Notes under the pieces: model-generated
Told to the model about the DNA's origin: nothing
The model's input: only the letters and a program-made list of their open reading frames with translations
Database searches by the model: none
Program-made: the position numbers and the translations under genes
Part shown: piece by piece, positions 47,601 to 61,831 of the stretch
Layout: each line of letters starts with the position of its first letter
Numbering within the stretch: the first letter of the stretch is position 1
Assembly (NCBI RefSeq): GCF_028858725.1
Contig: NC_084766.1
Coordinates: 25,837,001-25,901,000 of the forward strand
DNA: 64,000 nt
Reading direction: 5' to 3'
DNA from: Colius striatus
Taxonomy: Eukaryota; Chordata; Aves; Coliiformes; Coliidae

Positions 47601-50600
47601 AGAGTAGAACTGACAGACTGAAACATCATAGTATATACATCTTTTGATGTTGTAAGAGCAGCAACAGCAAGTGTCCCACTTTCCAAATTCAATATCCCCA
47701 TAGCAGATGTGTGCTAGAGGGTCATAGCAATTCAATCAGATCACAGCTCCTCCTGCCTAGCTCAGGAGACCAAAAAACACCCCAAACAATAGCATTGGGT
47801 TACAGAAAGGTGACTTACAAAGAGACCATTATTACCTGCAACTCCTCTGTGCCAAGGGCCAAGGGCATAAAGGAAGCTACTGCTTTTAGTTTTTCTCATG
47901 TGCGAGCTCATTATATTCATCAGTGATGCAGAGCTCTGAGAAGGCCAGTTTCAGACAAGTGAAAACAACTAGCAGTATGCATCTTGTTGCATTTATGTAA
48001 TGAAGGGGAGAAAGGTAAAACAGGAAAGAAACTTTATTTCCATATAGTGAATAGCAAGCTTCCTTCTCAGCTCCTTGATCAAACTCTTAATTACAGGCAG
48101 ATCTCCAGGCTTGTTAACAAAAACAAGCCTTAAAAAATTTTCTATCAGTGTCTGATCTCTGATTGCAGTGAATTCCACAAGATGTACCCCGTTTTAAAAA
48201 TTAAGCAAAGCTGATTTTTTTAATGTAAGTTCTGTGCAGCAAATTTCTTATGTTTTTGCTGTAAACAGAGCCAGAATCCTACTTCCAACCACTCCATTAG
48301 AAATATTTAACCAATCACTCAGTTTCAGAAATGTTAAAATACCTTGAGATGTACAGATTTAAAACAAGATTTATTCCCGACTGGATTTTAAGATTTTAGC
48401 CTCCTATCAACTCTAGTAACTAACATTTTAATTGTTTACAGTCAACCACTAAAATTTGTTGTCTATTTACTCCAATTAAAACAACCCAAACGAGTTACTA
48501 TGGGGCCAGCATCAGGAATATTTCTTTCACAATCAAATCACACTTCATCTTCCCGACTTGTGGAAGAGGCACATAGTTATTCAGAACAATTAAAATCCAG
48601 ATAGCTTGCAACTCCAGGAGACTAATTTACTGAGGCTCTAAGGCATCACTACACACTGCTACTCAGTAGGAAACACCCCCCCGCCCCCCAAAGTCTTTAT
48701 TAAACAATCTTGTGCATTTAAAAACCATTCAGGAGTAAAAGCCTTCCCCAAAAGAATCGGTGTGATTATGGTCCAGAAAAATTCATCACACCATATGCAA
48801 AGCTGTATTGTCTTGCAAGAAGCTTCCAATGTAAATGCTGCCAAAGAAGGCAAGTTTGGCAGAGGAAATTATCTGCATTTTAAAAAATTACTTTTCTCAG
48901 CAAAAAGAGTAAGTGCTGCCATGAATGAACTTGCAAGTCAAAAATGCAATCAGAAGAACAGTTATTTTTCCTCTCTAACAATGACTGTACTCATCTGAAT
49001 AAGAAACCCAATGTTCATTCCCGTAAATGACTTTATATTGTGTAAGTAGCTACTGAATTTTCCGTAACTGTAGTCTCACTAGGCCAGGGCAATCATGTCC
49101 TTCATGAAATTCAGGTCTTGGTGAAAAAGAAACTCTTACCATTTTTAGACTTGACTTATTTTGTTTTTCCTGGATAATAATCTAAACAAACTTTCCCATG
49201 GTTTTAATTCTAGAAATGCACCTTCTTGATTTCTCAAAAAGAATATAATGTGAGGCTACAAAGCATGGCAAGTTTACAATTAAATATCAAAAAAGAAGCA
49301 ACTGTGCTTCCTTTGTATTACCTTCCAACTGTAACTATTTGACATCCTAAGAGGTTTTGTAACACAATAAAGAAAAACCTAATCTTTCAAATTTCCTGGC
49401 AAAAGCTGTGGTGAAAGCACAAGACTTCACATAAGGCAAACCTCTTTTTTCCTCTTTGTTTGCTTAGTAGAGCAGGCTTGAGAGAATGCATCACTATCAT
49501 ACTGATTTTGTAATAATGAGACTTGAAACATCCCTGGAGAGCGTATCCCAAGACAACTCTTCACTTTGTGCAGCTGCTGACTGGTACTTTGCACTAAACA
49601 TCAATCGAGTGGATCTAATTCTGATGAGAAATGAAAGACACCATCCTTCAACTAGGCAGATCCACCGCTGACAAGAAATGAAATGGATGCAGTTTTCCTT
49701 GAAGTGCTTCCCCAAGAGCATTTTTCATACATGAAAAGCTTTCATGCCAATATGAGGGCTAAGAGTATGTACATTTGATTATACCCCTGGACTGAGAAAT
49801 AAATCAACCCCCCTGCTATTTACTGAAGCTTTTAGAAGAGGGCACTTCCTCCACTATGTGTTGATTGCTGTATTTACTTACAAAGAACTCATTACATTAA
49901 AAGCAATTTTATTACCAGTGCTGGCTTCCTCCTGATTTCTATCCCCTGCTCCCCAAAGTGGGTTAGGATAAATTTTCACTTTTTTCTTCATCTTCAGTGT
50001 TTATTTAATAATATATTAAGCATGGCACTTATTCCCTTTGACTGCAGAAACTGAGGGTACACACACCACAAGCCTCAAAGCTTCTAATGTCTGCTGACAC
50101 TAGTATGGGCCTCATACATCTGCCCTGATGGTGGCATCCCTCACAATTACTCAAGTCAGGTACAGGTGATGCAATGTACAAGATACCTTAAAATCAGCTT
50201 TCCGCTTCTTGCCTGACACAGAAACCCTCCTGTAGCACAAAAGGGCTTATCGGGGAATTTAAATGCAAGAGACTGTGCATGTGCATGCACAAACACTTCA
50301 GGAGAACTGGATTTCCTGCTATTTTAGTCCTTCTGCCATCTGCTTAGATTTCTTTCCAAATAAACTACCAATCTAAATCCTATTTCTTCCCACTGAATTA
50401 GATGAAACACTAACTTTTCAGTCTTCCAGGTTTAGATTAATCTACAGTTTACTATATATGATGATTTTACATCTGTACCTTACTATTTCATCATTTTTGC
50501 TGCACTTCTAACATGGTATTAACCTTCCCATTATAGAGATGCTTGAAAATATTCCCAAGGAAATCATAAAATGGTTTCTTATTTGCAGAGCCAGCAGCAC

Positions 50601-51117
50601 ATAAAGACAGGAAGTTATCAAGAAGAAATAGTTTGCTATAGACACTGTAAGCAGGACTGGTATAATGTGCATCAAGCGTATTAATTGCATTCATTACTCT
50701 GTATCTTTGGTTTGTGCTTTTATAAGCATGCTTATTACCCTGACCCAGTCACAAGCCTGGACTTATTTGGGATGCTTCAGTCCTTTGATTTCTTGCAGAG
50801 ATGCAATTGCCAGGGAAGAAAACAAGGAATGTTAAACAACACCAGCTTTTCTTTCAGTTATCATTGATAAAGACAGCAACCTATCTTGGAACAGAAAAAA
50901 AAATTCAAACCCTCCCCTCATACCCAGAACGTTATCAGACCAGCAGGAACACTCTTCTCAACTCCATTTACACTCTAAAAACTACTCTGAATACCATGGA
51001 GAGATTGATTTTCTGTGTGACTTCTTCAGACAAGTTTGTGCTACCTGATAGCTTCAGAAAAATGTCTTCTGTTTTAAAACAGACCACCTGGAACAAAATC
51101 CCAGCTGCCACACGTAC
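44644..51117 (-). other. PCGF6 intron before the last exon
   Basis: AT-rich 6.5-kb intron. It holds a CR1 fragment at 45231-45385. A short plus-strand frame from 46927 with an AATAAA at 47075 was seen but not accepted as a gene. Confidence 0.85.
45231..45385 (-). mobile_element. CR1 LINE fragment (3' end)
   Basis: CATAGAAT on the plus strand (ATTCTATG in element sense) marks the 3' terminus, followed by GGTTGGAAGGGACCTTTAGA and CAAGGAAGGAGACTCCACAA. Compared with the copy at 61911-62110, about 50 internal bases are missing between two GTCCA-type repeats. It is 5'-truncated, as is usual for CR1. Confidence 0.9.
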
Positions 51118-51204
51118 CTCTACTGCACTCTCTCCAATGGCCTGACGAATTTCCCTCAGGGTCTGGTAGTGTTCTAGCAGGTGATCACCACATACTATGT
51201 CCAC
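51118..51204 (-). CDS. PCGF6: PCGF6 RAWUL exon ([10 protein letters not shown])
   Basis: Twenty-nine codons from [19 protein letters not shown] to GESAVE, in phase 0 on both sides. Acceptor TTTCACAG, donor GTACGT. Human reads VDIICGDHLLEQYQTLREI, so this central RAWUL segment is almost identical. Confidence 0.95.
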
Positions 51205-54200
51205 CTGTGAAAGAACACAAACATGGTCAAGTTCAACCTATCTTTGGACTACCAAAACGGTATCTAAGGCCTTTAAATCAGATTAGGTAAGTTCAATTTA
51301 GCATGTTAAGATATCAAAGCCACCTTCACCTTTGTTGTCCAAACATTTAGCATGCACAGCACTATTGCACTGCCCTAATGCCTCTCACCCCATGCCCCCG
51401 ACCCAGAGCTAACTTCCGGAACAGAGGACAGTTTATTGTTTCACTCCCCATTTGATGCATTCCTTGAAAAAAAATGATGTTTAATAATAGCTGTGATGAA
51501 TTTAATGGGAATTTAGATCACATACTGAAATGGACCCAAAAACATCGAGAGTCATTCATCAGTTGCAAAAAAGGGCAAGTTAGTTGTGCCACTGACAGAA
51601 AATGAGCCATTGCTACCCTCATTCTTACTTTGAGTGAGAAAACACTTGAATAAGTCTGCCTAATAGGACTGTTTAGAAGTGTTTTAATGGAAAAGAACAG
51701 GTCCCTGGATGTCATGATCAGCAATTATGTCACAAACTCCTCCTTCAAAATGTCACCAATACTGCTGTGATGCAAGTGAAGGGCATACTCAGCAATTCTA
51801 AGCAATGTCCTCTACTGCAGCTAAACTATGCCAGTGACATCTGCAACTCTGGAGGAGGCACTTTTGTTACGTAACTGACCACCAAAAGAGTAATTGGGGT
51901 GGGGGGGAAATCCTAATGAGGTATTCTGAATTCTTTGCCTTGACCATTATGAAAAATAAGCTTCTTTTGTAAAGTTACTATGCATAATACAAATTCAGTA
52001 TCTACCATTCCAAAGCAGAGCAGCTAACACAGGACTTTTTCTGTCTCAATTGCAGCTCAGTTGTATTTTCCTTACGGGTAATGTCTAGATAGGGAAATGA
52101 GACATTCTCTTCTGTGAATTCCAATGACAAAACCTCAAAATTACAGTGAAAAACATTGACAAAGAGCTGTCCCCCCAGCTTTCTGCAAGGAAAAACGTCT
52201 GAGTTCTGCCATTGCAGTAGTTGTGGACAATACTGCAATATCATTACGTATTCTCTTATATAGCCACTTTCTGCTACAGCATGCAGTCTGTGCTTCAGCT
52301 ATTCAACATCCCTGGATTTATGCCCTTCTGCATGCTGACCTACTACTACTTCTCTGTTGCTCATCACAAAAAGATTTAGCAAGATTTATGCTTTATGCTG
52401 GCAGACTGTGACATTCTCAGAATCAGACACAGGAATTTTACTCCTTAGAGGCTCAAAAAGGGATAATTTACTTCATCTGTACAGCATGAGAGTAATATAG
52501 AATACTCTGTTCACCTTAGGTCGAATCTTATTGTGCAGAAGATGTCAACTGCTTAACATTACTTCTGCTTTAGCTTCTAGGAGTAAATCAGCAAATAAAA
52601 GCTAATCTGGATGTGGCATTAAATATTGATTAGATATTGATCCGTATAGACACACATGTTTATGTATTTAACATCAACATTTATTGTACTTAACACAGAA
52701 TTAGAAAGAAAACTATTTCTTCTTCTTTTTGAAAGCTGGTTACAGTTATTTTTGTTGTTTCCCATGCTTTCTAGCCTGTACAAGTATTACTACAGGAAGA
52801 CAGACATGCCTGTGTTCCTTTCCAGTGACAGATGGAAATAGGTTTAATTACTTTTGCCTTATAAGCTTATTTTAAAAACTTTTATATCACGAAGCACTGA
52901 AAAGTCAACCCTGCTCCCACTGAAACATATCCATTACATATATACTACAGAAACAAAGTCTAATCTATTTGCCCAGTATAGGAAACATAGTGATAACTGA
53001 TGACAATCTTTTGAAACAGAATCAGAATGCTTGCTTGAAAATATCCCTCTGTTGCTCCTGCTGCTCCAGTTCCAAACCATTTTCATGAAAGGTCCAGTGT
53101 CTTCTAATAAATTGAGAAGAGTTTTGCACATTGACTCTGTTAGAGTGCTCTGAATACCAAATGCTTAATCTTCTCATTGAAGCATCAAAGCTTGACTTTC
53201 TGCCTGACAACTGTTATGCTAGGATTTATCTTATGTCTCTGTAAGGACAAGGAAATAAAACATACAATGAAAAAAATCCCAGTTTGGTGTGAAAATCAGC
53301 TGTGAAATGTGTCTCAAGAGGAATCCTTGTACCACATAGAATTAATCTATTCCATTACAAAAGAGGCACCAGCAACACAAGTGCTATGAGTTTACTACAA
53401 TTTCAACTGACAGGTAAAACTAGAGTCAGCTAGTACTGACAGCTAGTGAGATAACAGCAAATACAGTTTGACCTTTTACTGAAAGGAAACAAAGGTGTGG
53501 CTGCTGAAGACTCACTTCTATTTTTCATTAATTCTTGTTAAAGTAGCCTTTCCACTATGTCATTTCTTTTCTTTAGGTGGCATGGTTGCTATCCAGGTTC
53601 TTTATTTAAAGGCCACAAAACCAGACAATTATAAATTAATATCAAATATGACAGAGATAAAAATGGAAAACTTTCATGTAAGGGTCATCTCACATAAGAT
53701 TCATCCCAAGGGGGAATTTGGCCCAGAAAGCATTACACCTCAATCAATAGTTTCTATGCCAACTATGCTATCCAGGGAAGGACAAGGAAAACACAAAGTC
53801 TAAGAGACTGAGATGTATATTTGGGCTAGTTATGCAAAGAGCTAGCAAAGTTTTGAATTTCCTCTAGTTGCTATTTACTTTTCAAAGGTACGAGATACTT
53901 CTATTCAAGAGTCTAAGACTGGCATAAGAAAACTGCATCAGCAACAACACTGTGTGAGCACAGACTTTTCTCCAGTCTTTGCCCAGCCTGCAGTTTACAC
54001 ACAGAGGCACTTTCAGGAACACACATCTGATTATGGAACATTTCTATTCCATAAGCCACATTAATGCATTCAGAGGAACCAAGTCTCAATTCTTTCAGCA
54101 CTCTCTCTCATCCTTACAGAATGAATGGCAAGAAGGAATAACATGTTGCTGCAGGATGAAGAAAGTGTCGCATTTTCTCCACACTCTTCAGCAGAATACG

Positions 54201-57200
54201 AACTATATATGTGTGTATCATGTTGAAGCCAAGTACCTAACAAATTCCAAACACAATAGCCTGTGTTTAGCTCAAATTAAACTTTACCTACTGAGCTATT
54301 ACTAGCAATTCCGTTGTTCAAAGTTTTTCACAACCTCCTCAACAATTAAGAGCAAGAATAACCAAGATAGACCTTATAATTAGAAATATATACACATACA
54401 GAAAATTAATAGCTGCCCAAAGCACAGAGATCAGATCACAACATCATAAAGAGTAAACTACGGTCTGTCAGCTCAAATGGTAGATAAAAATAAATGGAGC
54501 CTTAATATTTCAGATAAACTAGGAAATTTGAATCATAATCTGTTTCCAAACTCAAATACAGGAGCCTAAAAATAATTTGAGGTCTCAGACTAGGAAAAAG
54601 GAACAAAGCCTTTGAAACTGCTTTTTAGACTTTCATATATACTGTCACACGAACCAGATGGCTTATTTCACATTAACCTCTAATCAAACCCACTTTTGCA
54701 GGTTAATGAAGAAGGACAAATATTAGCTAAAACTTAAACTAAGAGGTCCAAGTACAGCCAGAAGAATGGGTAACATACTTTCTATCACTTGGTCACTGAA
54801 TCAGCTCCAATATGGAACAACTAAAACATTCTCAAACAATACTTTTCACTGTCAAACCAAGCTGAAACTCATCAGGAACTGATCATGTTCATAAAATAAC
54901 TATATAGAGTGTCCTCACTAAAAATTTCAACAATCAAACCAAAAATACAATTGGTACACTAAGGACAGAAAAGACTGTTCTCTCCTTACAGTCAAATCTT
55001 TTCAAGTAAATTAAAACTCAATTAAGCACTCTGGCAGTTAGTTTGTTACAGATACAAATGGGAAAAAGTACTGCAAATGCAGTGCATTTTAGCTCAGTAG
55101 TGCTTGAAATGTGTGTTTCTGAAAGAAATTTCCTAGCTTCCCAAGGGAATCTAGTTCCTGGACCCTAGTTCCAAATTGAGAGCACCAAACTCATGGCATT
55201 TTATATAAAACCTGATGATTTTAGGTAATGAAGAATTGGAAAGCGTAAGAAGTCATTACTAAAGAAGTACTATGAAATAGAAAAGTGTGTTGTCCTAAGT
55301 TAGTGTCTATTTCTTATTTCAGGAAGCCAACGGGAAATGACCCATTGCAGTTTGCAACTCTTCCAAATTTCTACAACAAACCAAACAAGTAGCCAAGCAC
55401 CATATACATTTATATTCTTTGCACATATGGTTTATAACCTATTTCCCTACATTCTCTGTCTGTGCTAATTTATATTCAAAATCCTCCCTAATTTTGTTCT
55501 ACAGTTTCCGGAGAAGACATGATTCATTAAGCTTATTAATCTTCAATGGCATATCTGACACGTCTTTCACTTTCTGCATGTTTATCAATAAACCATCAGC
55601 TTCAGTTCTGCATATAACAACGAGAAGGTGACAGCTCAGTACACAGACTCTATAATCTTAAGACCTCATATGACAAAGAAACAATCATTCACAATAGTAA
55701 AATACCTCCTGCTCAATTTCCCTAACTCCCTGATCTTTTAAAGATAAGCCTGAATATCTTAAAGTAATCAATCATGATTTGTGGCATGAAAATCTACTAC
55801 AGGTTTCCAGTGAGGAAAGAAAATAGCTGCTGAAAAACAAAAGGGAGCAGACCAGTTAAGTGGGGAAAAAAGGCAGTAAAAGATCTGACTGTAAAAGAAA
55901 GCAGATTTAACATTTCCTCCAGACAGGCCTGGCTTGCACAAAAGAGACCAAGAAATTAGAACTAGCCAATGATTGTGCCTTACTCCAGAATGGGAAACTA
56001 CACTAGCAGAGATAGAAGTGCACCAAGACAGCACCAAGTAACATCCTTGGAAAAAGAAGTCTACGAAATCATCAGCTTTTGAGACACAGTAACATTTACC
56101 AGCAACAGCAGATTGTCTCCTGTCTGGTGAAGTCTAAGCAGAAAGTAACCAAAGGGAGAAAATTTCTCAAGCTATCAGTATTAGATGACCTCAAGATTGC
56201 AAAATCTGAAAGACAATCAGCATATAGACCTTGGTTTATCTTGAAAGATGGGTAGCTGCAGTTTCCACTACAGATGCCCACTCTTTTCTGAAAATTGAGA
56301 TTCTGAGGCACTACTTCAGAAAACTCAACCAATACAATTCCTTCCCCTCGAATAAGGAACTCGATTAATGCAAGAAGCTTCTCTAGCCTCATTTTCAGGA
56401 TACTTTTATTTGTTAAGAATATCATGTCACCACCACCTGAAAGCTAGAGGGACTCTCACAGAGAGGAAAGCAGCAAATGAAAACACATCACTTCCTCAGA
56501 ATGATGAATAATTTATGTCTGATGTGCTTTGTTTCCACTGAAAAGGTAAGCAGCATGAATACCTATTATTGAGGCACACAGTCATGCTGCACGCATTGTT
56601 TCAGACAGTTACTGCTGTATGAAAATACTGTCTTAACTCCAAAGCCAGCACTTCACTCCCACCATCTGCCTATTCACATCAGTACTAGCTTGATTTACCA
56701 ACAATTGACAGCTTTAGGAATCATTTACACATGAAGGAACTCCTGAACCTTCTCAACTGAAAGGTTGCTGAAATATATTGAAGAAGTGAAAACTGGTTTT
56801 GACTTGAAATACCTGTCAAAATGGTTGATAAATATGAAGTTGAATTCTTTTGTACCATATTCTGCTCCTTTGAATTCTGATTTGGAGGCATGTGCCTACA
56901 TTTGCATTCACACCTTTGATTTCAACATTCATCCACAGTATCATTCTTTCTTAGCCCTTGTTTGCTTCCTCAACATTCAGTCAAATTCTACTGTTATTCA
57001 GCTCCTAAATCTGCCTTCATATTCTCCCACACTTGCTCACTTTCCTGTCTATATACTCAGTTTCATATTTGAAGTAGCAGTATCTTTTGGTTTCCAATTT
57101 CGTCTGCTGAAACCTTACATGGCACTTCAGAATATTTATACAAATAATAAAAGTTTTACAATGAATATTTAATCATGTTGCAAATGACTTGGGAAGAGTT

Positions 57201-57368
57201 GCTCCTTGTGGATCACAACATTTCAAGTGTTTCATTTTTTTAATCCTTATTGCATTAAAAAAAAAGGTCTTACATCTAGACTGTAATCAACAACAGAAAT
57301 GTTCTGCCTGAAGTGCAGGTATTACACTGATGACAATGAATGTGTAAGTACCACTACAAATGGTATAC
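51205..57368 (-). other. PCGF6 intron
   Basis: AT-rich 6.2-kb intron with no recognised exon, RNA gene or transposon. Confidence 0.85.
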
Positions 57369-57467
57369 CTGACAAGTAGGATCCAGATCCATTTTCCTTC
57401 TGAGGAATTTCTCCACGTGTCCAATTGTTGCCTCTCCTGAAACACGCACAAACTTCTTCTCCAAAGG
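57369..57467 (-). CDS. PCGF6: PCGF6 RAWUL exon ([20 protein letters not shown])
   Basis: Thirty-three codons from [20 protein letters not shown] to DLDPTCQ, in phase 0 on both sides. Acceptor TTATTGCAG, donor GTATAC. Only Asp for Gly and Thr for Ala differ from human near the end. Confidence 0.95.
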
Positions 57468-60095
57468 CTGCAATAAATAATGAAAACATTTTAAGACAAT
57501 GTACATTTTCAGTCACCAGCCCTCATAAACCCCAAACCCAAGTGAAAGGCCAATTACAGAGGGAGATACCTTAAATTTCTAGACTCTTTTCTGATCTACT
57601 TCCAGATTACCTCACAGGTACTCTCATTGGTACATCAGTATTGAGACTCCAGTTCAAACTTCCTGTTGTTCAAAACAACATTTGAAAATAACCAGCTACT
57701 AACTCCAGTCCGATTTTCACTATTGAAGTACCAGAGAATGATAATTGCTATTAATTTTGTGTAATTAGCATTGCACAGCATTAAGAACTTCTTCCCCCAC
57801 AAACATCTACTCATCAGAAGCACATGAACAATTTCCTAAAGTTTCCTTATTTTCCCTACAGGCTTGTGTATCAAACATGATTCATATAATTAAGCCCTGT
57901 CATTTTATAAGGCAAGGAACTTAAGTCCTTCAGCATTCTAGAAGTATTCTTGCTTGTGCTGGAATCAAGTTCATAGTCCACAAAACTCCAGAATCAATTA
58001 AAATATGCTACTATGCAGAACACAAAGGCAGAGATTGGGCTTAAATCTTTGTGTCATTTCTAAATGCTTCCACAGCAATGACATTTGTTATGCCAGCCTC
58101 AAAAATTTTAATAGCTTTCTCTTCTACAGATAAAATTTTAAACAGCTGACTGGTGATATGGGCAGCTGAGCAAAGAGGCACAAAGGCAGAGCAGATGACT
58201 GCATTCAGTGTGATAAATGGATTACCTTTTATGTCAATTAATTGGATTCATATGTTGACTTCTGTACAGCTGTGATTTACTATCCAGTTTCATCATACTC
58301 TTTCAATTTGTAAGAAGGGTCAGAGAGCCATAGACTACCCTTGAATTCAAGCATGAATTTAAATATGTCTCCATGATAGCTGTGGTTTTGGAACAATAGT
58401 TTGATTTATTCATGTACAAGAGCTAGAATGACAATCAGACCTGATCTAAGGAACCATGCTGCTGCAAGCTTGACAAAGCTGAATTTATGCTTGCCGCATG
58501 TATAAATCACAGTTTATGGCCACAGACCTTGTCACCTGTTCTCTCCTCCCCATTCCCACTTCAAAAAAAAAAGGTTGAAACCCCCTCATGTATGAAGTTC
58601 AACAAAATAAAACAGATAAATAAGTAATTGAAGACAGAGCAATGCTAAAAACGGATCAGAGTATGCTTTGTGAGAAGTGGTTATGAAAAGGTAGTTTGAA
58701 GGCTGATGAATAAACATCTTAGTCATCAAGTGTAATAAAAAAGCATGAAGATATAAAGTGAAGAAAATAAGGACAGAAAGGAAGAAGAGATAGTGGAGCA
58801 GGGGATTAACACACAGCAAGGAATCTGAAGTTAAGGTAGAAAAATACCACATAAAAGATGGGGTATTTAATAAAACTCACAGAGATGATATGCAAGTCTA
58901 AACATGCACATCAGCTGAGTGGTACTTCAGTCACAGAATCATAGAATGCAGGGGTTGGAAGGGACCTTTAAAGATCATCTAGTTGATGCATAACAGGATT
59001 ATTTGCAGCACAGAACTATTCACTGTGAGTAATGGTGGGCAGTCTTTCATCTTCAACATCTTCAGAACATTGAGTTAAAGTGAGCAGCAGTATTTATGGC
59101 TTAAAAGGGAAAAAACCCACTCAAAAGCACACACACATACACAAAATGTTTTCCTGACTCACAAACACTCCTTAATGATGTTCGAGCCAACCATCTTTTC
59201 TGAAAGGCAAAACTACTTGGAGTGGCATGTTTCAGAGGAAATAAGTGTCTGACATAAAATGCTAATATTACAACACATAAACTAGTAAAATGGTTGAACT
59301 GCCCTACAGTCATTATTGTGGGGCCCAAAATGAACAGGATAAAAACCACAAAGCGGAAAAAAAGGGCAATTATGAGACAGGAAGGATGGGAGCTGAGACA
59401 AAGGCAAGAAGATGAAAAAAACAGCATGAAATATAAGGGAAAAAAAAAGGAAAAAGTGCTGGGTAGGTCTGGGAACGCAATACATGAAGAAAATTAACTG
59501 TAGACATTCTCAGGAACATTTTTCCCCTTCTACAGATCAGTTTTCTTGTACAAAACTATGCTCATATTTCAATTCTTTGTGAAAATTATTATTTATGTAT
59601 CTTTAAGTTTGAAACTGCCTCCTAAGCTCTGCCATAACAAATGTAATTACTGCTAAAAATTGTATGTATAACTGCCACAAAATCTAACGGTTCAGGTTTG
59701 TGCCTGAAAATATAGTGAAACCAACCCAGCTGGAAAGATGCAGAAAACTAGTAAAATGGTACCATCAGGACAATTAATATCTAAATTACCAACATACTTT
59801 CTTCTCAGATTCGTCAACAGTAAAATTCTCCTGCTAACTGTACCAGTTAGATGTGTCTCACATTCTACTGTTCTCCCATCAAAGTGGTATGTAGCCTCAG
59901 AAGCTTCTTTTCCTGTTCTGAGACACTATACAATAATGGGTTCAAAAGCAGACTGTAATCCAAGGTTGATTATTGCTACGCTGATGAAAGTTCAGTCTGC
60001 ACTCAACATAAGAAAAGCAAACTAAATTAAACACATCCAGGTTATACATATTTATGAAGGAAATCCTAAGAGACAAATTCAAGTCACATCTGTAC
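57468..60095 (-). other. PCGF6 intron with CR1 remnant
   Basis: AT-rich 2.6-kb intron. A short CR1 3' end lies at 58931-58985. Nothing else was recognised. Confidence 0.85.
58931..58985 (-). mobile_element. CR1 LINE 3'-terminal remnant
   Basis: Two terminal octamers (CACAGAAT and CATAGAAT on the plus strand) followed by GGGGTTGGAAGGGACCTTTA and AAGATCATCTAGTT. Only about 55 bases of the 3' end are kept, a severe 5' truncation. Confidence 0.85.
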
Positions 60096-60123
60096 CTTAA
60101 AATTCCCTGTGCCTTCATCAGCT
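60096..60123 (-). CDS. PCGF6: PCGF6 28-base microexon
   Basis: Between TTTTTCAG and GTACAG on the minus strand, one base completes the Gly codon and nine codons follow (ADEGTGNFK). Human has ANEGTGHFK at this place, so the tiny exon is real and conserved. It joins the exons at 61069 and 57467 in phase. Confidence 0.92.
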
Positions 60124-61068
60124 CTGAAAAACAAAAGAAAACAAGAGACAACATTGCTAACAATTATTAACACCCTCAAGCTCTTTATTATAATAGTGAC
60201 TTATTTCATAGTCTGGCTTGATTTTTACATTATTTGTGTAATAGTTTGCTGTGATTCATATTTGAGTTCTCTGAACATTTTGTTTAAAATCAGGCCAAAA
60301 GCAGGCACAATGGAGGTAGTGGGGCAAAACTGACATCAGAGTGAAGCCAGTCCTTCCTCCTTCCTCACAAATGAGGTGCTGCAATGTGTGGTATTAGCAG
60401 AATAGTTACAGCTTTTAATCCTCTCTTGATTACTCCCTCAGTCACTAACATATAAATCTACATATGGTCAAAGCAAGACAGTTTCTCCTTCCTGTGTTCC
60501 TGAAAACAATGGAAGCGTCTGAGCTGGATTTCACCTCCCACAATCCACGGCTAAAGGTGACTCCTCATTAAAAAGCTTTAGCATAACTCATTAAAGTCCA
60601 GAAACTAACAGGCAAACTTAACAGCAAACCTCATTATTATCCCTGACCTGTAATATTTAGGAGAACACTACTCTTGCTGCCCAGGCTGTAGTTGCAATCC
60701 CTGAAATACATGAGCAAGTCCTAGCACAGTCAGCATTCACAGTACTGCCACCTACAGGGATTAAGGAAGGGTAAGAGAGAGGTACTGTAGTTTACTCAGA
60801 CTACACTACTTCCGTTAAAAGAAACACATCTAAGTTTTAAAACTACACTTTTTAGGAAGCTAATTTCACAGGGAGACACACATATAATTATCTATATCAT
60901 CTAGCTATGTAGAGTTGGCTGTCACTACTGCACTGTAAATTAAAATCAGCTCCGTGCTGCTATTTGGGACGGAGGGAACACACTTTCAACGAAAATTAAG
61001 AGCCAGTTACCATACACAAGCAGCACCCTCGTGTCAACCACTTGCTCTCATGTTTTCCTGCAACTCAC
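60124..61068 (-). other. PCGF6 intron
   Basis: A 945-base intron with GTGAGT donor and TTTTTCAG acceptor. Nothing else was recognised. Confidence 0.85.
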
Positions 61069-61177
61069 CCAATGAACTCTAGAAGTATGGAGATGTCAAG
61101 TTCTGGTGGGATCCGGAATACAGAGCCCAGAACTTTTCGAGGTCTTCCTCTGCTCGCTGGAACTGGCTGTGGGACAG
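61069..61177 (-). CDS. PCGF6: PCGF6 linker and RAWUL-start exon
   Basis: Encodes [20 protein letters not shown], then [17 protein letters not shown]. The first part is the basic linker (human [20 protein letters not shown]) and the second the first RAWUL strand. Acceptor ATTTTAG, donor GTGAGT. Both ends split codons consistently with the neighbouring exons. Confidence 0.95.
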
Positions 61178-61771
61178 CTAAAATATTCAAATAGCCAAAA
61201 TGCAAACACAACTTGAAATAGAGGCAGCATAAGATGCTAACATGCACCAAGCAAAACAGCTGAGCTCATAGGGAACCCAGAGGGTCCATGTAATTCATCC
61301 TGTTTTAATTACTAAATCAGCTCTTTACACAATTCATACTGTCTATCTGAATCAGCATTTTATTAGCTTCCCACATGTCACTTCTGTTTATTTTAAAGTA
61401 AAAGAGCTCTTTACTTCACAGTAGGACAAAAAATAATTAGAATAATCCCTCATTTTCACTCTTTTGTAACATTTATTGTTTATTAGGGGACAGAAAATAA
61501 AATAATGCACATTTATATATATTTTCTGGTTGTAGGCAAAATATGTTTTAAAAAAATCCCAACTATGGATCTGGGTTTAAGTGCTGTCAGTTCCATCTGT
61601 TTTTGTAACATGAGAACTGTGACAAGTTGCAGTATTCAAACAACCAAGGATCTCGTATTTCCAGTATCATATATCCCTTTCAGTTGTGAGCTAGTATTTC
61701 AAGGAAAACCCTTAAGAATAAATGGTATAGTAAATGTTTCCTCAACATAATCTAAAGTGATTACAGCTTAC
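61178..61771 (-). other. PCGF6 intron
   Basis: A 594-base AT-rich intron with GTAAGC donor and TATTTTAG acceptor. No other feature was seen. Confidence 0.85.
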
Positions 61772-61831
61772 CTGGTTTGGGCACTTCTAATCCTCTTTCT
61801 TTGTAGAAGTCATGCATTTGTTTTTTCTCTC
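61772..61831 (-). CDS. PCGF6: PCGF6 exon ([19 protein letters not shown])
   Basis: Sixty bases encoding [20 protein letters not shown], matching human exactly. Acceptor TTTCTCAG, donor GTAAGC. Confidence 0.95.
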
